A stretch of 64,000 bases of DNA. Origin: Deltaproteobacteria bacterium. Lineage in GTDB: Bacteria > Desulfobacterota > Dissulfuribacteria > Dissulfuribacterales > DYLC01. The translations under genes were made by a program, and so were the position numbers. Positions 1 to 9,131 of this stretch are shown one piece after another; position 1 is the first letter of the stretch, and each line of letters starts with the position of its first letter. Below the pieces are notes generated by a model. That model made no database searches. It was not told the DNA's origin and was given only the letters and a program-made list of their open reading frames with translations. The DNA lies in contig JAQVIJ010000001.1 in assembly GCA_028695735.1 (NCBI GenBank), forward strand, positions 113,081-177,080, written 5' to 3'.

Positions 1-481
1 CGCGAGCAACTTCCTGCTGAATATAGAGCTCGGCCTGCATCTTGACACGCTCAGCAGATTCCTTGGCCTGCGCAATAATTTTCTGCTTCTCGGCATTGCC
101 CTGTTCAACAAAATTCTTAAGAATACGTTCGGCCTCGGCATCCATTTCGGCCATCTTCTTCTGATAAGAGGCGTATTGGGCCTCGGCATCCATCCGCCTG
201 CGGTCCAACTCATCAAAGGAGGCCTTTATAGCCTCACGACGGCCGACCAAGGCGTCTGTAATGGGTTTTTTCAAAAACTTGACCAGAACCACCGCCAGGA
301 TGCTGAAGTTGAGGATATGCCACACAAAATTCATCAGCTGGCTGTGCGTTATGCCGTGCCCCCCTTCATGCCCACCGCCTTCGGATGCAAAGACAACGGC
401 GGCAAAACAAGAACACAATGCAAAAGCAACCAAAAAACGCCCAACAGACCACAAGACCCTTTTCCCAGCAAACAAATTCAT
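1..481 (-). CDS. atpF: ATP synthase F0 subunit b (partial, 3' end off window)
   Basis: Peripheral stalk subunit of the F-type ATP synthase, joining the membrane F0 part to F1. The gene runs leftwards off the window, so only the first 160 residues are visible. They show a signal-like hydrophobic stretch (about 10-32), a Gly/His-rich linker, a membrane segment around 49-67 and then a long charged helix rich in Glu, Lys, Ala and Arg, as expected for the b-subunit stalk. The ATG at 481 shares one base with the stop of the preceding b'-type gene (TAATG), so translation is probably coupled. The order b' then b suggests an atp operon that continues to the left. The extra N-terminal hydrophobic segment is typical of b subunits in Desulfobacterota, by inference. 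Confidence 0.88.
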   Translation of the reverse strand, partial: MNLFAGKRVLWSVGRFLVAFALCSCFAAVVFASEGGGHEGGHGITHSQLMNFVWHILNFSILAVVLVKFLKKPITDALVGRREAIKASFDELDRRRMDAEAQYASYQKKMAEMDAEAERILKNFVEQGNAEKQKIIAQAKESAERVKMQAELYIQQEVAR

Positions 482-915
482 TATACCGCCCTCCCCAAAA
501 GCTTCTGTGCAACCTCACGAGCGAAGACCTCGCACTGCGCATCCAGGCTCTGCTTGACACCTGCGATGTCGGCGGCCAGCTCGGATAAAAGCTGCTGTTT
601 TTTGGCATCGCTTTCCTTGGCTGCGGCAGACATGAGGCCTTTTTCTTCGGCCCTTGCTTCAGCCTTCAATGACTCTTTCTGCTGCTGCCCCATCCGCCTG
701 GCGTCGGCGAGTTTCTGATTGAACTGGGTCAACAATTGAGCCGCATTTCCCTCATACTTCTCTACCTCTTTGCGCATGGAAGCAAGCTTGTCTTCCCGGT
801 CCTTCAGCATCTGCCTCATGGGCTTGTAGAGCATTGAATTCAACAAGACCATGAGCAACAACATGGCGCCAATCTGTACCAGCAAAGAAATGTCAAAGAC
901 ATTTATGGTAATCAT
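481..915 (-). CDS. atpF: ATP synthase F0 subunit b' (second stalk subunit)
   Basis: Second b-type stalk subunit, 144 aa. A single N-terminal membrane helix (residues about 5-27) is followed by an uninterrupted amphipathic helix with repeated Lys/Glu/Ala/Gln, the standard build of b and b' subunits. The motif YKPMRQMLKDRE just after the membrane segment matches the conserved junction of this family. The start at 915 is preceded by a purine-rich GAAGGGAGAGGG ribosome binding site. It overlaps the next b gene by one base. Together they would form the heterodimeric peripheral stalk of the ATP synthase. Whether it is called b or b' depends on comparison with close relatives. Confidence 0.85.
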   Translation of the reverse strand: MITINVFDISLLVQIGAMLLLMVLLNSMLYKPMRQMLKDREDKLASMRKEVEKYEGNAAQLLTQFNQKLADARRMGQQQKESLKAEARAEEKGLMSAAAKESDAKKQQLLSELAADIAGVKQSLDAQCEVFAREVAQKLLGRAV

Positions 916-1069
916 GACCCTCTCCCTTCAAAAATATATGTTCTAAAAAAATAAGCCTGCCAAAAAGTTGCAAAAAATGAAGAGCCATTCATAATATTGA
1001 AAAAGTCATTACTCCATTTACAGAACTCTGTCAACGGCTTTCTCTCAAAAAAAATGGCGGCGGTCTCTC

Positions 1070-1711
1070 TTATACACCACGCCTGTCGCCCCAAAGTAAT
1101 TTGTGTAATTGCAATTGTAATCTGACCTGCAAACCATCCCTCAAAATCCAATGGGCCAATTCCCGGGGGGCTATTCCGCCCCAGGCAGGCGAAAAGATCA
1201 CCTGAACAAAAAATGAAAGCCCGCATGAACGAACCCAGTCTCTTGCCCATAGATAGTCGGCCTCGCCGGTCAATACACACTTGATCTGATCCTTCAAATG
1301 CACAAACCTCAGGTTTTCAGGCAACCAGGCCTGCGCCATGCCGCTTCCGGGCGTCTTTCTATCTACGACCTTGACGACCCTTTCTGGGACATTTTGCAGG
1401 GAAATGCTGCCATTCGTCTCCAATATCACATCAGCTCCTGCATTCAGTAACTCCCGCATGAGGGCAATTGCAGCGGGCTGCAACAAGGGTTCACCGCCTG
1501 TAATCTGCACCAACCCGGTCCCGCTTTTCCTCCAGAGAGACAGCACCTCCTCGAAATCCATGTCCACGCCGCCTGAATAAGCGTAGGCGCTGTCACAATA
1601 GCTGCAACGGAGATTGCAACCGGTCAGCCTCACAAAAAAACACGGCCATCCGGCATGTGCTCCCTCGCCTTGCAGGCTGGTAAAGGTCTCTGTCACACGC
1701 AGCAAGGACAT
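1070..1711 (-). CDS. queE: 7-carboxy-7-deazaguanine synthase (radical SAM)
   Basis: Radical SAM enzyme that converts 6-carboxy-tetrahydropterin to 7-carboxy-7-deazaguanine in queuosine/preQ1 biosynthesis. The 213-aa length fits the family. The cluster-binding CX3CX2C motif is visible at C32, C36 and C39 (GCNLRCSYCD), the SAM-binding GGEPLLQ follows, and the TSLQGEG start is typical of QueE. The gene follows queD by 12 nt on the same strand, so the two consecutive pathway steps are co-transcribed. An AAGG ribosome binding site precedes ATG at 1711. Confidence 0.95.
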   Translation of the reverse strand: MSLLRVTETFTSLQGEGAHAGWPCFFVRLTGCNLRCSYCDSAYAYSGGVDMDFEEVLSLWRKSGTGLVQITGGEPLLQPAAIALMRELLNAGADVILETNGSISLQNVPERVVKVVDRKTPGSGMAQAWLPENLRFVHLKDQIKCVLTGEADYLWARDWVRSCGLSFFVQVIFSPAWGGIAPRELAHWILRDGLQVRLQLQLHKLLWGDRRGV

Positions 1712-1723
1712 TCAGCCTTCTTT

Positions 1724-2098
1724 TCAATGCCTTGTATAGACCACGCCGGAATTCTGTGTCTCACAGACCACCACCTTCGAAACTTGGACAGATTGATGCT
1801 TGGCCAGCTCCTGTTCCACCCTGCCGAAAATATATTGAGCGATACGCTCAGAGGATGGGTTCTGTCCCTGAAACGCCGGGTGATCGTTGATGTTGGTGTG
1901 ATCCAGCTCTTCCAACACCCCGTTGACCACTCGCTTCAAGACCTTAAAGTCTATGCCCACATCTATGGCATCCAGTTCCTTGGTCTTTACAAAGACCTCC
2001 ACATCCCAGTTGTGGCCATGCAGATGCTCACAATTGCCTGGATAATCCCGAAGATAATGGGCCGCCGAAAAATGTGTTCTTACAAATATCTCAAACAT
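1724..2098 (-). CDS. queD: 6-carboxytetrahydropterin synthase
   Basis: Converts dihydroneopterin triphosphate to 6-carboxy-tetrahydropterin, the step before QueE. The 124-aa protein has the zinc ligands H14, H27 and H29 (FSAAH and HLHGHN) and the catalytic C23 just before them. A clear AAGGAG ribosome binding site lies 5 nt before ATG at 2098. It is followed directly by queE, and preceded on the same strand by the unrelated yggS-maf-tatD genes, so it may belong to a longer transcript. Confidence 0.95.
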   Translation of the reverse strand: MFEIFVRTHFSAAHYLRDYPGNCEHLHGHNWDVEVFVKTKELDAIDVGIDFKVLKRVVNGVLEELDHTNINDHPAFQGQNPSSERIAQYIFGRVEQELAKHQSVQVSKVVVCETQNSGVVYTRH

Positions 2099-2113
2099 AT
2101 CAACTCCTTTTAT

Positions 2114-2821
2114 TTACAATCTCTCTCCGAAAATTGCCGTGCCGACACGCACTATAGTTGCGCCTTCCTCCACAGCCACTGCAAAATCATGAGACATGCC
2201 CATGGACAATTCAGCAAGGCGCAATGTCCCGAACCTGTCCTGCATATCATCCCTCAACCGCCGCAACGCCCGGTACCACAGCCTGACCTGCTCCAAATCC
2301 TCCGAATAGGGTGTTATGGTCATCAAGCCCCTGACAAAAACACGGGACAGGGGTTGCATTTTCTGTAGAAAATCAGGCAGTTCCCCCGGAGCAAGCCCGT
2401 TCTTAGCAGGATCACCCCCTATATTCACCTGCACCAGAACGTCCAGATGTGTATTCATGGCCTCACACCTGCGATTCAGGCCACAAGCCAGATCCAGGCT
2501 ATCCAGGGTCTCCAGACAATGAAACCTGCCCGGTGCCTGTCTGGCCTTATTGGTCTGAAGATGCCCTATAAAATGCCATTCGATACGGGAAAACAAGGCC
2601 TCATCCGCAAGAAGCATTCTGACATCCTCGATCTTGGCACAACCTTCCTGCATGTAGTTCTCGCCGAACAGAAACTGGCCCAAATGAACCGCCTCAACTA
2701 TAGTAACGGCGGACACGCCTTTGGTGACAGCCATCAGGCGCACATCCGCCTCATTCCGGCCCGTCTTGAGTGCCGCCCTTCTTATTACCTCTCTGACCTC
2801 ATTCAATCTTTCCGCTATCAT
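2114..2821 (-). CDS. YggS/PROSC family pyridoxal phosphate homeostasis protein
   Basis: Single-domain fold type III (alanine racemase-like) PLP-binding protein of 235 aa, the usual length. The PLP-lysine is K34 in LMAVTKG, and the phosphate-binding end shows SMGMSHDF and a C-terminal RVGTAIFG, both hallmarks of the family. Members bind PLP without a known strong catalytic activity and keep free PLP and amino-acid pools balanced. It lies 15 nt upstream of queD on the same strand. An AAGGA ribosome binding site supports ATG at 2821. Confidence 0.93.
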   Translation of the reverse strand: MIAERLNEVREVIRRAALKTGRNEADVRLMAVTKGVSAVTIVEAVHLGQFLFGENYMQEGCAKIEDVRMLLADEALFSRIEWHFIGHLQTNKARQAPGRFHCLETLDSLDLACGLNRRCEAMNTHLDVLVQVNIGGDPAKNGLAPGELPDFLQKMQPLSRVFVRGLMTITPYSEDLEQVRLWYRALRRLRDDMQDRFGTLRLAELSMGMSHDFAVAVEEGATIVRVGTAIFGERL

Positions 2822-2870
2822 GCCGGATTCCTTGGAAAATAAACCATGTCATAATATCGTTCCCTGCTGG

Positions 2871-3488
2871 TTATATGCCAACAATGCCCATTGCCAGAAG
2901 CCTCTGCACGGTCTCAGTGACAGGCAACCCTATCACATTACTCACTGAACCCTGAATCTCCTGCACCAAGAACATACCGGAACCCTGGGCTGCATAGGCA
3001 CCCGCCTTGTCCATGGGTTCTCCTGTGGCGATGTATTTTTCCAATATATCATGAGAGAAATAACCCATACGCACCTCGCTGACCGCAAAAAAGGCCTCCT
3101 CCCTGCCTAAAGACGGCTGCAGAATACAACAGCCGGTTATAACTTGATGTGTGTTACCCATCAGTCTCGAAAGCATGGAAAAGGCATGTTCCGGGCTGCA
3201 TGGTTTGCCGAATATCTCTCCATTCAATACAACTATCGTATCGGCAGCCAGCAACGCCGCACCAGAAGGCGCTCTTCTCGCCACCTCCTGAATCTTTTTT
3301 CTCGCGACCATCATGGCGTATTCAACAGGTTCCTCTCCCGGCGATGAGGCAGGTTCCGGCTCACATGCCGGTATGACTTGAAACTCCAGGCCGAGCGCCC
3401 TCAGCATATCCTGCCGCCGCGGGGAGGCGGATGCCAGAATCAAAGGGACGGCAGTGCGAAAAGGGCCTGGGCATTTTGTGTTGTGCAT
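2871..3488 (-). CDS. maf: Maf-like nucleoside triphosphate pyrophosphatase
   Basis: Hydrolyses non-canonical or modified NTPs (dTTP/UTP or m7GTP type) to monophosphates, a house-cleaning role. The 205-aa protein shows the signature SASPRR (residues 20-25), the AADTIVV acidic site and GKAGAYAAQG-like late motif (KAGAYAAQGSG). I chose ATG at 3488 because a strong AGAGGAGGTGG ribosome binding site precedes it; an upstream in-frame start at 3605 would add 39 residues that overlap tatD and are unlike the family. The start lies inside the 3' end of tatD, overlapping by 49 nt, so the pair is probably translationally coupled. Confidence 0.92.
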   Translation of the reverse strand: MHNTKCPGPFRTAVPLILASASPRRQDMLRALGLEFQVIPACEPEPASSPGEEPVEYAMMVARKKIQEVARRAPSGAALLAADTIVVLNGEIFGKPCSPEHAFSMLSRLMGNTHQVITGCCILQPSLGREEAFFAVSEVRMGYFSHDILEKYIATGEPMDKAGAYAAQGSGMFLVQEIQGSVSNVIGLPVTETVQRLLAMGIVGI

Positions 3489-4231
3489 GAGGCCACCTCC
3501 TCTAATGTCAGACACTTGAGCCTTGCGATTTCTTCTGCCACATATTTCACATACCCCGGCTCGTTGGTCTTGCCGCGATATGGTACAGGGGCCAAAAACG
3601 GACAATCCGTTTCTATGAGCAATCTGTCAATCGGCGCGAACCGGACCGCCTCCCTCAACACATCGGCCTTTGCAAATGTGACAACACCGGATACAGAGAG
3701 ATAAAATCCCATGTCGAGCACGCGCCGTGCAGTGTCCGTGTCTCCGGAAAAACAGTGCAGAACACCTGTCAGCCCCTTGCCGGCATACTCCGCCAACACA
3801 TCGAGGGTCTGTTCATGGGCATCCCTGTCGTGCACCACCACCGGCAAACTCCACTTCAGCGCCAGTTCCAGATGCCAGCGAAAGGCATGAAACTGGGCCT
3901 CACGAGGTGAATACTCCTTGGCGAAGTCCAGCCCCGTCTCTCCAATGGCCTTTATCTTGCATAAGACATCCTGCAACCGAATGAGGTTCAACTGGTCCTC
4001 AAGCCATTCAAATGAAGATATCTGCGAGGCATCGTGGGGGTGTATGCCCACAGCGCAGAATACCTGTGGCCAGTCAGAGGCTATGCGCAGGGCATTGAGG
4101 GAACTGGGCAGGTCCACGCCTATAGTCATGACCTGCCCCACCTGATTGGCAGCCGCCCTGTACATCACATCGGGCAGGCTGTTCACCAGGGGCTGCATGT
4201 CCAGATGCGCATGTGAATCGATGAATTGCAA
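3440..4231 (-). CDS. tatD: TatD family metal-dependent hydrolase (DNase-type)
   Basis: TIM-barrel metallohydrolase of the TatD/YcfH/YjjV type, 263 aa; members act as 3'-5' exonucleases or D-aminoacyl-tRNA deacylases. Metal ligands are visible: H7 and H9 (DSHAHLD), the Glu of GETGLD, the His of VVHDR and HCFSG, and the Asp of ETDCPFL. The start appears to be TTG at 4231, since MQFIDSHAHLD is the canonical N-terminus and no ATG is available; GAAAGG sits 8-9 nt upstream. Its 3' end overlaps maf. Confidence 0.93.
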   Translation of the reverse strand: MQFIDSHAHLDMQPLVNSLPDVMYRAAANQVGQVMTIGVDLPSSLNALRIASDWPQVFCAVGIHPHDASQISSFEWLEDQLNLIRLQDVLCKIKAIGETGLDFAKEYSPREAQFHAFRWHLELALKWSLPVVVHDRDAHEQTLDVLAEYAGKGLTGVLHCFSGDTDTARRVLDMGFYLSVSGVVTFAKADVLREAVRFAPIDRLLIETDCPFLAPVPYRGKTNEPGYVKYVAEEIARLKCLTLEEVASCTTQNAQALFALPSL

Positions 4232-4319
4232 TGTTTTGACCTTTCTGATTCCCTGATTTTGATATATATTATCTTTTTACTAAAAGATACAGGAACTATT
4301 CATTAAAAGAAAGGGCGCC

Positions 4320-6023
4320 ATGAGATATTCCAAACTGTTTTTGCATACCCTGAAGGAAACCCCGGCGGACGCCGAACTCATTTCCCACAAATTCATGCTC
4401 CGCTCGGGCATGATTCGCAAACTGGCCTCCGGGCTCTACTCCTATCTGCCCACAGGGCTTCGCTCAATTCATAAGGTCATGGCCATTGTCAGAGAAGAAA
4501 TGAATGCCATCGATGCGCAGGAGGTCATGCTGCCCATGGTGCAACCCGCTGAACTCTGGCAGGAAAGCGGCAGATGGGACCTTTACGGCAAGGAGCTTCT
4601 GCGCCTCAAGGACAGACACGACAAATCCTTCTGCTTAGGCCCTACTCACGAAGAGGTCATAACAGACATTGTAAGAGGCTTCGTCAGGTCATACAGGGAG
4701 CTACCCGTATATCTGTATCAGATTCATACCAAGTTTCGTGACGAAATCCGGCCGCGTTTCGGTCTGATGCGCAGCAGGGAATTCATCATGAAGGACGGCT
4801 ACAGCTTTCATGTGAACGATGAGGATTTGGACAGGACATATCAGGCTACTTACGGGGCATATAACCGCATCTTCGAGCGCTGCGGACTGGACTTCCGGCC
4901 CGTTGAGGCGGACACAGGGAGCATCGGAGGCCATGCGTCTCATGAATTCATGGTCATGGCCGATGCAGGCGAGGATGCGATTGCCTGCTGCACTGCCTGT
5001 TCTTATGCAGCCAATGTGGAACTGGCGCCCTGTCCCTTGCCTGACACGGCCTCACCCGCCACGCCTGAGCCCCTGCAGGAGGTCCCGACCCCTGGCAAAA
5101 GCTCCGTGGAGGAGGTAGCTGCATTTCTGGGCAAAGGCCCCGCGCAGGTATTGAAGACACTCATCTATATGGGCGAAAAAGGGCCGGTGGTAGCCCTGAT
5201 TCGCGGGGATTACAGCATAAATGAGGTGAAACTCCAGAGACATTTGGGGATAGATGAATTACGCATGGCCACAGACGAAGAGGTAGCGGCTATAACAGGT
5301 GCCCCGGTTGGTTTTGCGGGCCCCATCGGGCTCAGAGGTTCCTATACACTGGCAGCCGACCACAGCGTTACAACCCTCCAAAACTTCGTAGCAGGTGCAA
5401 ATACCTTTGAAAAACACCTGACAGGTATCAACTGGAACCGCGACCTGCCCCTACCAGCCACCACAGACATTCGTATCATCACGGAAAATGACCCCTGTCC
5501 CAAATGCGGTAACCCCGTCGAGATCCGCCGCGGCATAGAGGTGGGTCATGTATTCAAACTGGGCACCAAATACAGCAAGGCCCTGAACGCCTGCTTCACT
5601 GATGACAAGGGTATGGAACACCCGATGATCATGGGCTGTTACGGCATCGGCATCGGCAGGACGGTGGCCGCCTGCATAGAGCAGAACCACGACGGAAACG
5701 GCATCGTTTTCCCTGTACCAGTGGCGCCGTTTTCATGCCTCATAACATTGATCAATCCAAGGGATGCCCAAATGACTCAAACAGCCGAAGGCATTTACAA
5801 CGGCCTGCTCAGGCAGGGACTGGATGTGCTGCTGGATGACAGGGACGAACGTCCCGGCGTTAAATTCAAGGACGCCGACCTCATCGGCATACCTGTTCGC
5901 ATCGTAGTCGGCAAGGGCGCAAAAGACGGCATGGTGGAGATGAGTCTGCGCAAAAACAACGAAAAACTCACAGTGCCAGTGTCATCCTGTATCGAAACCA
6001 CGTTGCGGCTTCTGAAATCATGA
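4320..6023 (+). CDS. proS: prolyl-tRNA synthetase (bacterial type)
   Basis: Charges tRNA-Pro. The 567-aa length and an insertion (editing) domain between motifs 2 and 3 (about residues 225-390, with KSSVEEVAAFLG and ALIRGDYSINEVKL) mark the bacterial long form. Class II motif 2 is seen as FRDEIRPRFGLMRSREF and motif 3 as GCYGIGIGRTVAA. The C-terminal anticodon-binding domain starts near PVPVAPFSCLI. Start ATG at 4320 follows AAAGAAAGG. It is followed 19 nt later by the rel gene on the same strand. Confidence 0.97.
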   Translation: MRYSKLFLHTLKETPADAELISHKFMLRSGMIRKLASGLYSYLPTGLRSIHKVMAIVREEMNAIDAQEVMLPMVQPAELWQESGRWDLYGKELLRLKDRHDKSFCLGPTHEEVITDIVRGFVRSYRELPVYLYQIHTKFRDEIRPRFGLMRSREFIMKDGYSFHVNDEDLDRTYQATYGAYNRIFERCGLDFRPVEADTGSIGGHASHEFMVMADAGEDAIACCTACSYAANVELAPCPLPDTASPATPEPLQEVPTPGKSSVEEVAAFLGKGPAQVLKTLIYMGEKGPVVALIRGDYSINEVKLQRHLGIDELRMATDEEVAAITGAPVGFAGPIGLRGSYTLAADHSVTTLQNFVAGANTFEKHLTGINWNRDLPLPATTDIRIITENDPCPKCGNPVEIRRGIEVGHVFKLGTKYSKALNACFTDDKGMEHPMIMGCYGIGIGRTVAACIEQNHDGNGIVFPVPVAPFSCLITLINPRDAQMTQTAEGIYNGLLRQGLDVLLDDRDERPGVKFKDADLIGIPVRIVVGKGAKDGMVEMSLRKNNEKLTVPVSSCIETTLRLLKS

Positions 6024-6042
6024 CGCTGTCTTTCGTCCGCTC

Positions 6043-8241
6043 ATGATCCGTTTTTCAGACATACTCGACCAGCTGCACACCTATCTGCCGGACGCCGATA
6101 CAGGACTGCTGGAAAAGGCCTATGTGTATTCGGCCAAGGTGCACGCAGGCCAGAAACGGCTTTCAGGAGAGCCATACCTGTCACATCCTCTTGAGGTGGG
6201 CCACATCCTCGCCCAGATGAAACTCGACACAGCCAGCATAGCCGCTGGACTGCTGCACGACACCATCGAGGACACCCTGACCACCATGGAGGACCTGAAA
6301 GACATGTTCGGCGAGGATGTGGCCCTGATCGTAGATGGAGTCACCAAGCTCTCCAAGATACATTTCGAGACCAAACTTCAGAAACAGGCCGAAAACATTC
6401 GCAAGATGATTCTGGCCATGTCCCGGGACATTCGAGTCATTCTGGTGAAACTTGCCGACCGGCTGCACAACATGCGCACCCTGGAGCATCAAAAGCCCGA
6501 AAAGCAGATACTGATCGCACGGGAGACCATGGACATCTACGCACCCCTGGCCAGCAGGCTGGGCATAGACTGGATCAAACGGGAACTGGAAGACCTCTCC
6601 TTCATGTATCTGTACCCCGTTGAGTACCGGGAACTGAAAGAGACCATTGAGCAGAAACTTGGTCAAAAAAAGACCTACCTGGAAGAGATCAAGGATTTTC
6701 TGGCCCGAAAAATGGGGGAATACGGTTTTTCGTGCAAGGTACTGGGAAGACCCAAACATCTTTACAGCATCTTTCGCAAGATGCAACAACGGCAGCTTCC
6801 ACTGGATCAGATATATGATCTCATAGCATTTCGCATCATTCTCAAAAATACGAAAGAATGTTACGAGGCCCTTGGCATCGTGCATTCCCTATGGAAACCC
6901 ATCCCAGGCAGATTCAAGGATTATATCAGCCTGCCAAAGGCCAACGGCTATCAATCCCTTCACACAACGGTCATAGGCCCTGACGGTGACCGGATGGAGA
7001 TACAGATACGCACGGAAGAAATGGATCTGGTAGCGCGTGAAGGTATAGCGGCGCACTGGCTTTACAAAGAAGGCAACATCGTCACCAAAGAAAAACAGAA
7101 GGCCTTCGGGTGGCTGGAACAGCTCATGGAATGGCAGCAAGAGCTGCATGACCCCAAGGAATTCATGGAATCCGTAAAGATGGACCTGTTTCCCAACGCC
7201 ATCTGGGTCTTCACTCCCAAAGGCGATATCAAGGAACTGCCTAAAGGCGCCACACCCGTTGATTTCGCCTATGCCATTCACACGGATATCGGCCACCACT
7301 GCGCCGGGGCCCGAGTCAACGGCCAGCTTGTCCCTCTCAAACACGAGCTGCAAAACGGCGATATCATCGACATCATAACATCCCCTCATCACAAACCCAG
7401 CAGGGATTGGCTCAAATTCGTAAAGACCAGCAAAGCGGTCACCCGCATTCATAACTGGCTCAAACAGGAAGAAAAGGAAAAGAGTATCGCCATCGGCAAG
7501 GAGATCTGCTCAAAGGAGTTCAGGAAACACCGGCTGGATATAAACGATGTCCTGAAAAGGCAATGGGACGAACTGTCCAAGGCCTTCTCATCCGTATCGG
7601 TCAAGACACCCGAAGACCTCTTCATGGCCATAGGCACAGGCAAGCTGTCGGCTGCCCAAGTAGTCAAAAAACTCCTGAAAGAAGGCTCAACAGACTCCAG
7701 AGAACAGACGGCGGCAGCCACAACAGACTTGCAGGACACCGGACACGAAGGCGTTGAAGGACTGGTAAGTGCAAAGGCCACGAAAGAAAAGGCAACCAAT
7801 GCAGTCATAATCGACGGTGTGGACGATGTAATGACCCACCTGGGCAGGTGCTGCAACCCCCTTCCCAACGATGAGATCATCGGCTACATCACACGCGGCA
7901 GGGGGCTGACCATTCATCGCACCACCTGTCCCAATGTAAGAAATATGGACCCGGACAGAAAGATAGATGTCTCGTGGTCATCTGTCAAAAACAAGGCCCA
8001 AAAATATCCAGCGCGCATCATAGTGGTCACTCGTGACAAACAAGGTATGCTCGCCACCATCAGCAACGCCATAAGCGCCACCAACACCAATATCCTGGAT
8101 GGACGCGTCACCACAAACCCGGATCAGACAGCGGTCTTCCATTTTCTGCTGGAGATAACAGACAACAGTCACCTGCAAAACCTCTTCGCAGCCATAAAAA
8201 AATGTGATGGGGTAATACGGGTGATGAGGGCCAGCAAATAA
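6043..8241 (+). CDS. rel: bifunctional (p)ppGpp synthetase/hydrolase
   Basis: Makes and degrades the alarmone (p)ppGpp in the stringent response. The 732-aa protein has all domains in order: HD hydrolase with H48 and H72-D73, nucleotidyl synthetase (RPKHLYSIFRKM, RFKDY, GYQSLHTTV), TGS (about 390-455), helical and zinc-finger region with CCNPLP, and C-terminal ACT (about 655-732). The RFKD motif in the synthetase is the basic RXKD form associated with bifunctional SpoT/Rel enzymes rather than monofunctional RelA (EXDD). It lies 19 nt after proS. No strong ribosome binding site precedes ATG 6043, so translation may be coupled to proS. Confidence 0.95.
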   Translation: MIRFSDILDQLHTYLPDADTGLLEKAYVYSAKVHAGQKRLSGEPYLSHPLEVGHILAQMKLDTASIAAGLLHDTIEDTLTTMEDLKDMFGEDVALIVDGVTKLSKIHFETKLQKQAENIRKMILAMSRDIRVILVKLADRLHNMRTLEHQKPEKQILIARETMDIYAPLASRLGIDWIKRELEDLSFMYLYPVEYRELKETIEQKLGQKKTYLEEIKDFLARKMGEYGFSCKVLGRPKHLYSIFRKMQQRQLPLDQIYDLIAFRIILKNTKECYEALGIVHSLWKPIPGRFKDYISLPKANGYQSLHTTVIGPDGDRMEIQIRTEEMDLVAREGIAAHWLYKEGNIVTKEKQKAFGWLEQLMEWQQELHDPKEFMESVKMDLFPNAIWVFTPKGDIKELPKGATPVDFAYAIHTDIGHHCAGARVNGQLVPLKHELQNGDIIDIITSPHHKPSRDWLKFVKTSKAVTRIHNWLKQEEKEKSIAIGKEICSKEFRKHRLDINDVLKRQWDELSKAFSSVSVKTPEDLFMAIGTGKLSAAQVVKKLLKEGSTDSREQTAAATTDLQDTGHEGVEGLVSAKATKEKATNAVIIDGVDDVMTHLGRCCNPLPNDEIIGYITRGRGLTIHRTTCPNVRNMDPDRKIDVSWSSVKNKAQKYPARIIVVTRDKQGMLATISNAISATNTNILDGRVTTNPDQTAVFHFLLEITDNSHLQNLFAAIKKCDGVIRVMRASK

Positions 8242-8255
8242 TCTGACAGGCTTAT

Positions 8256-8281
8256 GGGCATCTCTACGAAATTAGAATTTT
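8256..8281. repeat. possible relic of the 150-bp inverted-repeat element
   Basis: A short stretch reading GGGCATCTCTACGAAATTAG and then AATTTT resembles the left arm of the element at 38203-38353 (GGGCGCC...GAAAAATTAGAATTTT). Only this arm is recognisable, so it may be a decayed copy or chance. Confidence 0.35.
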
Positions 8282-8362
8282 CACCTGAAAATACCCTCAT
8301 AATTATTTGATTTTTCTAAGTATTCCTATATTTCCATCGTTCCCAGGACGGGGATTGGGGCT

Positions 8363-9049
8363 TCATTGATTCCCAACCTGCTTAGCCACGTCTTTCAGGC
8401 TGTGCCTGATGTCACTCAGGGCAGGCAGTGCGGGGGCTGACGGCAGTTGCTCCCTTGGATCAGGCAGTTTGGCAAGCCTCAACCCATCCTCCCTCGCATC
8501 GGGGTTTGCTATGAGATTCTGGCCAAGGACACCCTCAAGGGCAGGATCCCGATCCATTGTCCGCAAAAAACTCATCATCTCATCTAACGAAAACCTCCTC
8601 TCGAAAAGGGCTATCTCCTCGTTGATGGTGGCCACCTCATCCGCCAGACTTTCGAGCCGATCGTTGTATTCCCGTACATCTTTTTCCAGCAATTCGTAAG
8701 CGTTACATAATTCATTGAAAAAACGGTAAAATGCCGTGATGCCCCATGAGGTCACCGGTTCCTGAAGACGCCTGGCGATATTCCTGGAAGCGACCATGTA
8801 ATCATCGTAAAAAGGAAGCCCCTGCCAATGAATAATCGACATAAAGCCCTCTGCCAGATCTTTGTCCTTCAACATGGAATAGATACGCAACAGATCGACT
8901 CCGATTCTGAGGTCATAAAAATCTTGCAAGGCCTTGTACTCCGGCTTCAAGGCCTCGATATCCTCCTCGATCACCTTACGGGCGCCGAAATACTGCTCAG
9001 CCATCTCCCTTTTCACTTGATAAGCAAGGGCCTTTGAGATATCATCCAT
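8363..9049 (-). CDS. hypothetical protein, helical, 228 aa
   Basis: I do not recognise this family. The protein has no signal peptide or membrane segment, is rich in charged residues and appears mostly alpha-helical; residues about 120-160 (LLEKDVREYNDRLESLADEV and onward) could form a coiled coil. A proline-rich patch (DPREQLPSAPALPALSD) separates a C-terminal helix. Start ATG at 9049 is well supported by CAGGAG eight nt upstream. It stands alone between convergent rel and the divergent lipoprotein gene. No catalytic motif is visible. Confidence 0.75.
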   Translation of the reverse strand: MDDISKALAYQVKREMAEQYFGARKVIEEDIEALKPEYKALQDFYDLRIGVDLLRIYSMLKDKDLAEGFMSIIHWQGLPFYDDYMVASRNIARRLQEPVTSWGITAFYRFFNELCNAYELLEKDVREYNDRLESLADEVATINEEIALFERRFSLDEMMSFLRTMDRDPALEGVLGQNLIANPDAREDGLRLAKLPDPREQLPSAPALPALSDIRHSLKDVAKQVGNQ

Positions 9050-9131
9050 ACATTTCTCCTGTATGATAAAGAAGATGGGGTTGAGCCATTACTCCAGTTA
9101 CATCCAATAATCCCTGCCACACCATTACACC

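Noticed and set aside
912-1280. 122-aa open frame overlapping the queE 3' end
   Set aside because: Out of frame with queE and rich in rare combinations; the 154-nt gap before the ATP synthase gene is better read as leader and promoter.
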